Below, piece after piece: positions 26,201-33,442 of a stretch of 64,000 nucleotides of DNA (its first letter is position 1; the number at the start of each line of letters is the position of its first letter). The position numbers were made by a program, and so were the translations under genes. Source of the DNA: Bacillota bacterium (GTDB taxonomy: Bacteria > Bacillota > Sulfobacillia > JAJZYS01 > JAJYTV01); the NCBI GenBank assembly GCA_021799275.1, contig JAJZAT010000001.1, positions 1 to 64,000 on the forward strand. The letters run 5' to 3'. The notes below the pieces were generated by a model that was not told where the DNA came from, did no database searches, and worked only from the letters and a program-made list of their open reading frames with translations.

Positions 26201-27697
26201 GTCCTGCCGAAAGCCCACGTCCTCCACCAGCCTGCAGATGGCGTCGTACCACTGCCCGCCGGAAACCAGTAGACCCGTCGTGCCGTCGCGCACGGTGCCG
26301 CGGTACGGCGGAAGGTCCGCGTAGATTCCGGCGATGCCTGCGGCCGCGTACTCGAGGTACTTGATGTGGCTCTTGGCCAGATTGAAGCGGGATGGCCGCA
26401 GCGGCGCGAGCCCGATGTCGATGTCCGCGCCCTGCAGATCCCGTGGAAACGTCCAGCGGTAGTCCTCGCTGAACGGCCGGGACTCGGTGCCCTCCCCGAG
26501 TGCCTGTGCCCACGCGGGCTGACAGCCCAGGAAGCGGAATCGCACCCGGGAGCCGTAGCGCCGTGCGACCGCAAGGAGGACGTCTTGCAGCTCATCGATG
26601 TCCGGAAGGTGCGTCGGGGTCGCCGCGTACCCGATGGTCACCACGCGGGAGGGGCGCCGGGGCCCCTCCATAGTCCAGATGTTGTCGTCGAGGTAGTTGG
26701 GAAGGACGAAGACGTTCCGGTTCCAGCGCAGGATCTCCCCACGCAACTGCTCGGAGGAGACGGTGACGGCGTCCGCTTCGCGGATCGCTTCGATGAACGT
26801 CCCGCCCCTCGACTGGTACCAGGAGGCCTTCGGGTGTTCGGGCGGGAGATCGGTCAGGAGGTCGTCCAGCTCGTACAGCACGGGCAGGTGGAGGCCCCGC
26901 GCGGCGGACACGATTTCCGCCGCCGCGGGACTCAAGGGAAATTCCCGCTGCACGAGCACCACATCCGCGTCGCGCAGGGCTTCCGCCGTGACCGCCCAGG
27001 TCTTGTCCGTCCTCTGACAGCCCCGGTGCAGCACCGCGCGCTCCATGCGGGAGAGGTGGGACATGGGGCCGCTCACGCGGATCAGCGGCGAGGCCGACGA
27101 GGGATTGGCGAAGGCGTAATAGGCCACGTGGAGACGAGCCGGTCCCGTCCTGCGGAACAGCATGGCCCACGGCGCGACGAAACTGAGGTCGAAGGCCCTA
27201 TCGAGCGTGAAGCCTCTCTCCTCGAAGCAGGACAGCCAGTAGCTGCGCGGCCGCACGTGGACGTGCGTCAGCTCATAGTGGTCGTCGGGGCTCGACGAGA
27301 ACAGCACGGTCTCCGCGTGCCGGCAGACGTTGTCGAGCGCAAGCTTCACATCCGCCCCGGCAAGGTGCTCCGCCACCTCGATGAAGGTGATGAGGCTGTA
27401 GCTTCGCTCGAGCGGCTCGGTGGCGGACCCGACGCGGCACCACGGCCGCATGTCGGGCCTGACCTGCGAGATGGCGTAGGTGGAGGTGTCGATGCCGAAC
27501 GCCTCGATGCCCTGGTCCCTGAGCGCTTCCACCAGGAAGCCCTTGGCGCACCCGACATCCATGACGCTCTCCGGTCTCAGCCTGGCCTTGATGTGCTGCG
27601 CGATCGTGCGGAAGAAGCGCAGGAACGCGTCATGCGACCGGTCGTAGGGCACAGGACCGCAATAGTGGCCGTAATAGTCCTCGCCGTACAGCTCCAA
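23240..27697 (-). CDS. Five-module methyltransferase/glycosyltransferase fusion
   Basis: A 1485-residue glycan-assembly protein. Residues 1-190 are a SAM methyltransferase (SVMDVGCAKGFLVEAL near 44). About 200-540 is a GT-B glycosyltransferase-like domain (LYELDDLL, EYAAAGIAGIY). Three GT-A family-2 domains follow: about 547-790 (SIVIPVHGQWPY, VFLNNDVEA), 804-1070 (SIVVVTYNS, CLLNPDV) and 1072-1330 (SIVCLVHDN, VLLNNDV). A C-terminal region (1360-1485) looks like another GT fragment. It probably builds several linkages of one surface glycan and should be cytosolic. The TTG at 27697, behind GAGGTG, fits the sigma-K-like promoter 30 bases upstream. Confidence 0.85.
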   Translation of the reverse strand: MELYGEDYYGHYCGPVPYDRSHDAFLRFFRTIAQHIKARLRPESVMDVGCAKGFLVEALRDQGIEAFGIDTSTYAISQVRPDMRPWCRVGSATEPLERSYSLITFIEVAEHLAGADVKLALDNVCRHAETVLFSSSPDDHYELTHVHVRPRSYWLSCFEERGFTLDRAFDLSFVAPWAMLFRRTGPARLHVAYYAFANPSSASPLIRVSGPMSHLSRMERAVLHRGCQRTDKTWAVTAEALRDADVVLVQREFPLSPAAAEIVSAARGLHLPVLYELDDLLTDLPPEHPKASWYQSRGGTFIEAIREADAVTVSSEQLRGEILRWNRNVFVLPNYLDDNIWTMEGPRRPSRVVTIGYAATPTHLPDIDELQDVLLAVARRYGSRVRFRFLGCQPAWAQALGEGTESRPFSEDYRWTFPRDLQGADIDIGLAPLRPSRFNLAKSHIKYLEYAAAGIAGIYADLPPYRGTVRDGTTGLLVSGGQWYDAICRLVEDVGFRQDIAARAQDDVRSNWLLSDHADRWYQVLDALARPRAAGDGMVSIQADEPPLVSIVIPVHGQWPYTAKCLDALRQHTGLIRHEVIVVENGVDAETETELRSMGDRVRVLTNTDNEGFAKACNRGALAARGKYLVFLNNDVEARADWLAPLVARADADPSIAVAGSKLLFPDGTIQHAGVELRYASPYPICPAHIGYRAPGGEFEVPRDVTSVTGASMLVRSAAFKAVGGFDERYENGYEDVDLCLRLREAGYRIVYEPASVLVHHGSTTVGRFDKELENLDVLHRTWMDRLSGFDRDGYAEATPSPVDPARPGVSIVVVTYNSLETIALCLEHLRLHSGPQDEVIVVDNASEDATVSYLKWYEGRYPDRLRIVCGKANLGFSRGVNLGLKEASRDYVCLLNPDVIVASGWLESMMAHLVAHGDVGAVGPLSDFVAGRQNVALHLEFGASDPERMAALLQESRAGQAVETKVLIGFCMLLRRAELLALGGLDPDLFLGHDDLDLSLRLRERGLRLLVATDAFVHHEGHKSFQRDPARGKYLVQQSANALYEKLYRAYRGKVPSGQELWDIDWFRPTEGLTSIVCLVHDNLAVTRQCVASLYEHTGREFELILVDNGSTEPVGDYAEELRETHGNVVYVRNARNEGYAYGCNQGLALAKGAFIVLLNNDVVVTPHWLGRQLALLSLDETVGIVGPRSNYIAGVQQVQDKSYRGVSDLRPFAERWFRSHAGGFTAVARVVGVSMVMRRQVVERIGGLDTGFGMGNFEDDDYCLRAVLAGFHLAVADDVFIHHHGSATFRSSGIDYPRIMAENWEIFRSKWLLGRKLPTPQDAEAFLDAWDHIPCRYQEIFHPGLEPIEPEPQGRERLLCIPDWNAEDWKRVVATYVRRFEGRDPVALVLRVEPPSPDLVTRARGKLDALLATLVASDAPAIRFETTQIPPRHRGSLYAAASAFLPCAGSRAAVYAREAEACGLPSLDVAELKKLARRLHERR

Positions 27698-27727
27698 TGG
27701 ACAAACACCTCGCAAAGGTCCTTTGCC

Positions 27728-27755
27728 AGCGTATGCCCCGCGATGGCGCGATGTC
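27728..27755 (-). promoter_or_regulatory. Sigma-K-like promoter of the glycosyltransferase fusion
   Basis: On the minus strand GACA (27752-27755), 16 bases, CATACGCT (27728-27735), about 30 bases ahead of the TTG start. It is divergent from the promoter at 27828-27855. Confidence 0.6.
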
Positions 27756-27827
27756 TCCGAAGGGCTGGAGGCCCTGCACCCTCCAGCCCAGGGCCGCGAA
27801 GGGACCGGCAGGCCCGCTTGCCGCCTG

Positions 27828-27855
27828 CACGGGATCGGTTGCCCGCTCATAGGCT
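27828..27855 (+). promoter_or_regulatory. Sigma-K-like promoter of the 27888 gene
   Basis: CACG (27828-27831), 16 bases, CATAGGCT (27848-27855). The same -10 octamer occurs at 30088 and, on the minus strand, upstream of spoIVFA. Confidence 0.6.
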
Positions 27856-27887
27856 GCAGCAGGGAAGCTATGCGAGGAGGTCGCGCC

Positions 27888-28070
27888 GTGAAGCCAGAGG
27901 GGAGCGGCGATCCAGGGGCCGCGAGGCGGGACGAGGAGTGGGCCAGGGCCCAGTTCTGGATCGACGAGACCGCCCAGGTACTCAGCCGCGCTGTCGCCAG
28001 CCTGCCGGATTCCCTGCCCCTGCGCTCCCTTGCGGATCACATCCGCCGGGAGGTCGACCGGCGTGCCTGA
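27888..28070 (+). CDS. Small protein coupled to a glycosyltransferase gene
   Basis: A 60-residue charged, probably helical protein (DEEWARAQFWIDETAQVLSR, ending in DHIRREVDRRA). I do not recognise it. The GTG start has GAGGAGG eight bases upstream and a sigma-K-like promoter about 33 bases ahead. Its stop overlaps the next gene's GTG start region by 8 bases, so translation of the glycosyltransferase is probably coupled. It could be a partner or chaperone of that enzyme. Confidence 0.55.
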   Translation: MKPEGSGDPGAARRDEEWARAQFWIDETAQVLSRAVASLPDSLPLRSLADHIRREVDRRA

Positions 28071-30099
28071 GCAGGCCCGCATCACGCTCTGCATCATTGC
28101 CAGGGACGAGGAGGACAACCTCGGACGCTGCCTTGCGAGCGCGAGGGGCGCGGTCGACGAGATCGTGGTCGTGGACACGGGCTCGCAGGACGCCACCGCG
28201 AGCGTGGCGGCTTCCTTCGGCGCACGCGTCGTGCACGCGCCCTGGACCAACGACTTCGCTTCCGCCAGGAACCGGAGCCTCGCAGAGGCTTCGGGGGACT
28301 GGCTGCTCTGGCTGGACGCCGACGACGAGCTGTCGGCCGAGGCGCGCGAGATGCTCCGCCCTCTGGTGCGCATCGCGACCCCCGACGTCATGGGTTACCA
28401 GTTCGTCATCGCGAGCTGGGTCGGCGACAAGTCGGGCGGCGCCCAGATGTGCATCGCGCAGACGCGCCTTTGGCGCAGTCGCCCCGAGCACCGCTTCCAC
28501 GGCGCGATCCACGAGTGGCTGGCCGTCGATTCGGTGGTGGCGACGGACCTCAAGATCTTCCACTACGGCTACCTGTCGGACCCTCGGGTGCAGCGCCGCA
28601 AGTCGGCGCGCAACATCGGCCTCCTGCGCGAGCAGCTGCGCCAGAATTCCGAGGACGCGCGCTACATCGGCTACCTGGCGGTCGAACTGGCGGTGGCGGG
28701 CCGCCTGCCGCAGTCGCTCGTCCACTTCCGCCGCTCGTGGAGCCTGGCGAGAATCCACTACGTCGGCGAGCGCTACGCGCGCACCCTCATGACCCTGCGC
28801 CGGTTCGCTCTGGCGCGGCAGGTGCTCGAGGAAGCGATCGACCGCTTCCCGGACTATACGGACCTCCACTACCACTACAGCTGCGTCCTGCGGGAACTTG
28901 GCGAGTACGGCGGGGCACGGGCGGCGGCGAGGCGCTGCCTGGAGCTCGGAACCCCATCCGGCGGCTACGTCTCCCTCGAGGGATACGGAAGCTTCCTCGC
29001 GCACCTGCAGCTCGCGCTGATCGAGGCCGACCTGCACAACTGGGGAGCGGCCATCGAGGAAAGCCAGCAGGCGCTTCTCGGGAGGCCCGACCTGACACTC
29101 GCGCTCTCGCCCCTCGTGAAGGCCCTGATCGCGGTCGCCGGCCCGAGTAGGGCGCGGGACCTCTTCAGCGACGAGAGCGGCGTGGGACCGGCCATGCTCC
29201 GCCTGCTCGCCCGGGAGTTTGCGCAGGTCGGCGCATGGGCCGAAGCCCTCGACCTGCTGCGCCAGGCCGGGACCGATGGCGAACTTCCCGGCGATCAGCT
29301 CGTCGGGGCCGAATGCCTTCTGGCGCAAGGCGACGTGCGGGCGGGAGCGGAGCGCCTGGCGGCCCTGCAGGGCAAGGAGTTCATTCTGAACGCAGCGAGG
29401 CGCAGGACGAGCCTCGTCCTTTCCTGGATCACGGCCTGGATGCGCGGCGACATCGCCGCCGCCGCCTCGCTGCTGCAGGCTGCGCGCGGGCGCAGCCGCG
29501 GCGCGACGGCAGCCCTCAGGGCTTTGCAGGATCGGCTCCTGGGATCCGACGTCGCGCTCCCCGCCCTTGCCGAGAGCAGGCTCACCCTCCTGGAGCTGGC
29601 GGAGAAGACGATGCTCGTGGGCCGCTGGGATCTGACCGAACAGGTGATCGAGCTGCTGAAGGGGTACGGCGATCGGGTCGAGGTGCCGGCGGTCATCGGC
29701 CGCCTGCTCGTCCGCTACGGCCACGCGGACATCGCCGTCCCCTATCTGCGGGACGCCCTCGCCCACTGGGGACGGCGACGCAAGGCCCTGCCACGCTCAG
29801 GCGGCGACGCCTGCGATCTCTGGCTGGATCTTGGCGAGGCTTACCTCGCGGCGAGCGACTGGGCGGAGGCGGCGAGGAGCTTCCGGCAGGCTTTAGCCCT
29901 CGGCCCCAACAGGCTCGAAGCCCACCTGGGTCTCGCCGAAGCCCATCTGCGGCGGTGCCAGGACCTCGTGCCAGAGGGCGATCGCGCCGCCTGGGCGGAC
30001 CTGGCGCAGGAAGCGCGACTCGAGCGCTTCGCCGCCCTGGGGGCTCCTGCCGCTCAACGACCCCAGACACCGTCGGCGGCGGCGGGACATAGGCTTTAG
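28063..30099 (+). CDS. Family-2 glycosyltransferase with TPR repeats
   Basis: A 678-residue protein. Residues 1-230 are a GT-A domain of the SunS/YcjM-like type: TLCIIARDEEDNLGRCL, DEIVVVDTGSQDAT, NDFASARNRSL and a WLLWLDADDEL metal-binding DxD. About 240-678 is a run of TPR-like helical pairs that may recognise a protein acceptor, as in peptide- or protein-glycosylating enzymes. No signal peptide or membrane segment is seen. The GTG at 28063 lies 9 bases after GGGAGG. Its 3' end contains the promoter for the next gene. Confidence 0.82.
   Translation: MPEQARITLCIIARDEEDNLGRCLASARGAVDEIVVVDTGSQDATASVAASFGARVVHAPWTNDFASARNRSLAEASGDWLLWLDADDELSAEAREMLRPLVRIATPDVMGYQFVIASWVGDKSGGAQMCIAQTRLWRSRPEHRFHGAIHEWLAVDSVVATDLKIFHYGYLSDPRVQRRKSARNIGLLREQLRQNSEDARYIGYLAVELAVAGRLPQSLVHFRRSWSLARIHYVGERYARTLMTLRRFALARQVLEEAIDRFPDYTDLHYHYSCVLRELGEYGGARAAARRCLELGTPSGGYVSLEGYGSFLAHLQLALIEADLHNWGAAIEESQQALLGRPDLTLALSPLVKALIAVAGPSRARDLFSDESGVGPAMLRLLAREFAQVGAWAEALDLLRQAGTDGELPGDQLVGAECLLAQGDVRAGAERLAALQGKEFILNAARRRTSLVLSWITAWMRGDIAAAASLLQAARGRSRGATAALRALQDRLLGSDVALPALAESRLTLLELAEKTMLVGRWDLTEQVIELLKGYGDRVEVPAVIGRLLVRYGHADIAVPYLRDALAHWGRRRKALPRSGGDACDLWLDLGEAYLAASDWAEAARSFRQALALGPNRLEAHLGLAEAHLRRCQDLVPEGDRAAWADLAQEARLERFAALGAPAAQRPQTPSAAAGHRL
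30068..30095 (+). promoter_or_regulatory. Sigma-K-like promoter of the first exosporium-type gene
   Basis: CACC (30068-30071), 16 bases, CATAGGCT (30088-30095). It lies inside the last codons of the glycosyltransferase-TPR gene, 45 bases ahead of the ATG at 30140. Confidence 0.6.
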
Positions 30100-30139
30100 T
30101 GATCGCACCGGTTGAGCCGAAGCGACAGGAGGGATCCGC

Positions 30140-30424
30140 ATGGGCGTTCCGACCATCCCCACGCTACCCAGCATCCCGAAGAACAGGGTCATCGGCAGTC
30201 TCCTGGCCACCGTCGCCATCGAAGAGGCGGCGCTCGCGCACCTGGTGAACGCGGAGGCTGAAAAGGTGCAGCGGCTCGCCGCGACCATGCCCGCGCCCTC
30301 CACGTTCGAGCAGGCCGCCGAGATGCAGAAGATCGTTCTAGCCGTCATGAACGCGGTGGCGCTGAAGGAACTGCTGCTGGGCGAGAAGATCCAGAGGGTC
30401 ATGTCCATCACCATCGATCCCTGA
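30140..30424 (+). CDS. Short exosporium-type protein, paralogue 1
   Basis: A 94-residue protein resembling short proteins near exosporium and coat clusters in Bacillus and Paenibacillus: a Pro-rich head (MGVPTIPTLPSIP), a hydrophobic helix with EEAALAHLVNAEAEKVQ, a middle MPAPSTFEQAAEMQKIV and an end KELLLGEKIQRVMSI. It has no signal peptide. It is likely a helical building block of the spore surface. An AGGAGGG site precedes the ATG. Nearly identical copies start at 30662 and 31163. Confidence 0.7.
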   Translation: MGVPTIPTLPSIPKNRVIGSLLATVAIEEAALAHLVNAEAEKVQRLAATMPAPSTFEQAAEMQKIVLAVMNAVALKELLLGEKIQRVMSITIDP

Positions 30425-30489
30425 CTCGGCACAAGGCAACCTGCGCATGGGCAAGGCGCGAACCCGCCCGTCGGACGGGACCGCGGCCT

Positions 30490-30505
30490 GTCCGCACGAA
30501 CGGAC
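30490..30505 (+). terminator. Weak hairpin after paralogue 1
   Basis: GTCCG-CACGAA-CGGAC, about 65 bases past the stop. Short stem, no T-run. Confidence 0.3.
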
Positions 30506-30661
30506 TCCCTGGGATGACGGGCCCCCCCGGCTCCATGCGCCCACGCGCCACGCCCGCGGCACGACGTCCGCAGGATCCGGCTGACCCCTTCCCCGACCCC
30601 GTCGACAGCGACAGAGCCAAAGCTCTGGCTTGCATCCGCCAGTGTATGGGAGGAATGCGGC

Positions 30662-30985
30662 GTGGGAGTTCCGACCATCCCCTCTCTTCCCAGCATCCCG
30701 AGCTCCCGGATCATCGGCGGCCTGCTGGCCACGGTCGCCCTCGAGGAGGCAGCCCTCGCGCACCTCGTGAACGCGGAGGCGGAGAAGGTGCAGCGGCTGG
30801 CGGCGACCATGCCAGCGCCCTCCACATTCGAGCAGGCGGCCGAGATGCAGAAGATCGTCCTTGCCGTCATGAACGCGGTGGCGCTGAAAGAACTGCTGCT
30901 GGGCGAGAAGATCCAGCGGGTTCTGTCCATTTCGTTCGATGTCTGCCCGCCCTGCCCGCCTTGCCCGCCTTGCCCGACCTGCTGA
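30662..30985 (+). CDS. Short exosporium-type protein, paralogue 2, with Cys-Pro tail
   Basis: A 107-residue paralogue of the 30140 protein with the same Pro-rich head, EEAALAHLVNAEAEKVQ helix and KELLLGEKIQRVLSI end. It alone carries an extra tail of cysteine-proline repeats (CPPCPPCPPCPTC). Such a tail could form interchain disulfides or bind metal in the coat. It starts at GTG behind GGGAGG. I find no promoter of the family type directly upstream; it may be read through from paralogue 1. Confidence 0.68.
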   Translation: MGVPTIPSLPSIPSSRIIGGLLATVALEEAALAHLVNAEAEKVQRLAATMPAPSTFEQAAEMQKIVLAVMNAVALKELLLGEKIQRVLSISFDVCPPCPPCPPCPTC

Positions 30986-30994
30986 CAAAGCTCG

Positions 30995-31010
30995 CTGCCG
31001 AACGCGGCAG
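30995..31010 (+). terminator. Hairpin after paralogue 2
   Basis: CTGCCG-AACG-CGGCAG, ten bases past the paralogue 2 stop. Confidence 0.4.
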
Positions 31011-31094
31011 TCTGGCGCGACCCGCGCTCGCCGCATGACCAACGCCCCGCCAGAAGCATTGCATCTCTTCGCATCTTTCCTGCCCGAATCCCCA

Positions 31095-31122
31095 CACCGC
31101 CGCCACGGGCCGAACATAGTCT
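31095..31122 (+). promoter_or_regulatory. Sigma-K-like promoter of paralogue 3
   Basis: CACC (31095-31098), 16 bases, CATAGTCT (31115-31122), about 40 bases ahead of the ATG at 31163. Confidence 0.6.
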
Positions 31123-31162
31123 GCTGGTGGCGGCATCCGAAACCGTTGGGAGGAAGTCCAAA

Positions 31163-31447
31163 ATGGGTGTTCCTACGATACCGAGCCTGCCCAGCATCCC
31201 CAAGGCCAACGTCATCAGCAGCCTTTTGGCCACCGTCGCCATCGAGGAGGCGGCGCTGGCGCACCTCGTGAACGCGGAGGCCGAAAAGGTGCAGCGACTC
31301 GCCGCGACCATGCCGACGCCGTCGACGTTCGAGCAGGCGGCCGAGATGCAGAAGATCGTTCTCGCGGTCATGAACGCGGTGGCGCTGAAGGAGCTGCTGC
31401 TGGGCGAGAAGATCCGCAGGGTCATGTCCATCACCATCGACCCCTGA
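31163..31447 (+). CDS. Short exosporium-type protein, paralogue 3
   Basis: A 94-residue paralogue differing from paralogue 1 at only a few positions in the head and middle (for example KANVISSLLATVAIEEAA and MPTPSTFEQAAEM). The start is the ATG of MGVPTIPSLPSIP, behind GGGAGG; twelve further codons upstream are open but lie in the promoter leader. It has its own sigma-K-like promoter and a strong terminator. Confidence 0.7.
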   Translation: MGVPTIPSLPSIPKANVISSLLATVAIEEAALAHLVNAEAEKVQRLAATMPTPSTFEQAAEMQKIVLAVMNAVALKELLLGEKIRRVMSITIDP

Positions 31448-31477
31448 CGGTCGCGGCCCCGAGTCGACGGGCGCTGT

Positions 31478-31514
31478 CTCAGGCGGACACGGCTGTTCTC
31501 CGTGCCCGCCTGAG
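31478..31514 (+). terminator. Strong terminator after paralogue 3
   Basis: CTCAGGCGG, one mismatch, CACGG, loop CTGTTCT, CCGTG, one mismatch, CCGCCTGAG: a 14-bp stem starting 30 bases after the stop. Confidence 0.65.
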
Positions 31515-31617
31515 GCTGCAGCCATCGCGGGGGAGCGTCTCGATACCCCGGAACTTTACGCCCGCCGCCGAAGCGGACAGGACGCCGGACGGCAGCGGTG
31601 CAGGGTGGGGCAAACCA

Positions 31618-32688
31618 GTGAAAGGCCTGATCCTCTCAGGCGGCAAGGGGACCCGGCTTCGACCCTTCACGTTCACCCGGGCGAAGCAGCTCCTGCCCAT
31701 CGCGAACAAGCCCAACCTCTACTATGTCGTCGAAGACATCGTGTCGGCCGGGATCGACTCCATCGGCGTCATCGTCAACCCCGAGACCGGCGGGGAGATC
31801 AAGGCGGCCCTCGGCGACGGAAGCCGCTGGGGCGCAGAGTTCACGTTCATCCCCCAGCAGGAGCCACGGGGGCTTGCGCACGCCGTCAAGACCGCCAGGC
31901 GTTTCCTCGGCGACGAACCGTTCGTGATGTACCTCGGCGACAACCTGCTCTCGGGCGGGATCCGGGAATTCGTCGAGGACTACCGGGCCGGGCGGTGCGA
32001 TGCGCTCATCCTGCTGACGCCGGTGGACAACCCGCAGCAGTTCGGCGTCGCCGTGCTGGACGAGGCGGGCGCCGTACGCCGCCTCGTGGAGAAACCGACC
32101 GATCCCCCGTCCAACCTCGCGCTGGTCGGGGTCTACGTGTTCTCGCCCGCCGTGCACGAGGCCATCGCGACGCTTGCGCCGAGCAGACGCGGCGAATACG
32201 AGATCACCGACGCCGTCCAGGCCATGGTGGACGGCGGCCGGAGGATCGAGGCCCGCCTGGTGCACGGCTGGTGGAAGGACACCGGCCGGACCGAGGATCT
32301 CCTGGACGCGAACCGGCTGGTTCTCTCGCGCCTCGCGCGCGACATCCGGGGCCGGGTAGAGACGTCGGACCTCGTCGGCGAGGTGGTCGTCGAGGAGGGC
32401 GCGTCGATTCTGGCCTCGGTGGTGCGGGGGCCCGTGCACATCGCCGCCGGCGCGGTCGTCGACCGCAGCTACATAGGCCCGTACACTTCGGTGGGGCCGA
32501 ACGCCCGCATTGTCCAGAGCGAGGTGGAGTACTCCATCCTCTTCGCCGACGCCGAGGTGCGAAATCTGCCGCACCGTCTCGACAGCAGCGTGATCGGGCA
32601 GGGGGCGGTCGCCCGAGGGGCCGGCGGCGGCCTGCGCAAGCATGTGGCGCGCCTGGTGCTGGGAGACATCAGCCATGTCGAGATCTGA
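31618..32688 (+). CDS. rmlA: Glucose-1-phosphate thymidylyltransferase
   Basis: A 356-residue enzyme of the long RmlA type: N-terminal nucleotidyltransferase (LSGGKGTRLRPFT with the KQLLPIANKP segment, then YLGDN and KPTDPPSN) and a C-terminal left-handed beta-helix-like part (VVEEGASILASVVRG, IGPYTSVGP). It makes dTDP-glucose from glucose-1-phosphate and dTTP; the long form is often found in secondary-metabolite sugar pathways. The GTG follows a GGGTGGGG site. It is first of four overlapping genes. No sigma-K-like promoter was found directly upstream. Confidence 0.88.
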   Translation: MKGLILSGGKGTRLRPFTFTRAKQLLPIANKPNLYYVVEDIVSAGIDSIGVIVNPETGGEIKAALGDGSRWGAEFTFIPQQEPRGLAHAVKTARRFLGDEPFVMYLGDNLLSGGIREFVEDYRAGRCDALILLTPVDNPQQFGVAVLDEAGAVRRLVEKPTDPPSNLALVGVYVFSPAVHEAIATLAPSRRGEYEITDAVQAMVDGGRRIEARLVHGWWKDTGRTEDLLDANRLVLSRLARDIRGRVETSDLVGEVVVEEGASILASVVRGPVHIAAGAVVDRSYIGPYTSVGPNARIVQSEVEYSILFADAEVRNLPHRLDSSVIGQGAVARGAGGGLRKHVARLVLGDISHVEI

Positions 32689-33442
32689 CCCCCCGATAGC
32701 GGACCGCGTTCTCCTGACGGGCGGCTCCGGCCGACTCGGCCGCGAGCTCTTGCGGCTGCTCCCTTCGATCGTCGCTCCGCCCCACGCCGCGCTCGACATC
32801 ACGCGACCGGAGACCATCGAAGGCCAGATCGAGCGCATCCGGCCGGATCTGATCGTCCACGCCGCGGCCTATACCGACGTGGTCGGCGCGGTGCGCGAAA
32901 AGGCCGTCTGCTGGCAGGCCAACGTCGTCGGCACCCGCAACATCGTGCAGGCGTCCCTGCGGCACGGCCTGCGCCTTGTCCACATCTCGACGGACTACAT
33001 CTTCGCAGGGACGCGCGGCATGTACCTGGAGGACGACGTGCCGGGTCCGGTGCGCAACTACTATGCGCTCTCCAAGCTGGTGGCGGAGGAAACGGCCCGC
33101 CTCGCCGCCGGGGCGCTCGTGATCCGGACCAGCTTCCGCGACAGGGAGTTCCCCTATCCCGTGGCGTACACCGACGTCTTCACGAGCCAGGACTACGTGG
33201 ACGTCATCGCGCCCGAGATCGCCCTCGCCGTGCGCTGGGTCCATCGGATCACGGACTCGACGCTGCACATCGCGACCGAGCGCAAGAGCGTCTTCGACCT
33301 CGCGCGGCGCAGGCGGCCGGACGTAAGCCCCGGGTCCAGGCGCGACGCCGCGGTTGAGCTGCCGGAGGACATCTCCCTCGACACGAGGCGCTGGCGAGAA
33401 CTGCGGGCGGAGCTCGCGACACCAGAGCAGGGGGTGCATTGA
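32675..33442 (+). CDS. rmlD: dTDP-4-dehydrorhamnose reductase-like SDR
   Basis: A 255-residue extended SDR of the RmlD type: LLTGGSGRLGRELL, VHAAAYTDV, HISTDYIFAG and catalytic YYALSK. It is about 30-40 residues shorter than typical RmlD, missing part of the substrate domain. It would reduce the 4-keto group of a dTDP-sugar. The ATG overlaps rmlA by 14 bases behind GGGAG. Confidence 0.75.
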   Translation: MSRSDPPIADRVLLTGGSGRLGRELLRLLPSIVAPPHAALDITRPETIEGQIERIRPDLIVHAAAYTDVVGAVREKAVCWQANVVGTRNIVQASLRHGLRLVHISTDYIFAGTRGMYLEDDVPGPVRNYYALSKLVAEETARLAAGALVIRTSFRDREFPYPVAYTDVFTSQDYVDVIAPEIALAVRWVHRITDSTLHIATERKSVFDLARRRRPDVSPGSRRDAAVELPEDISLDTRRWRELRAELATPEQGVH

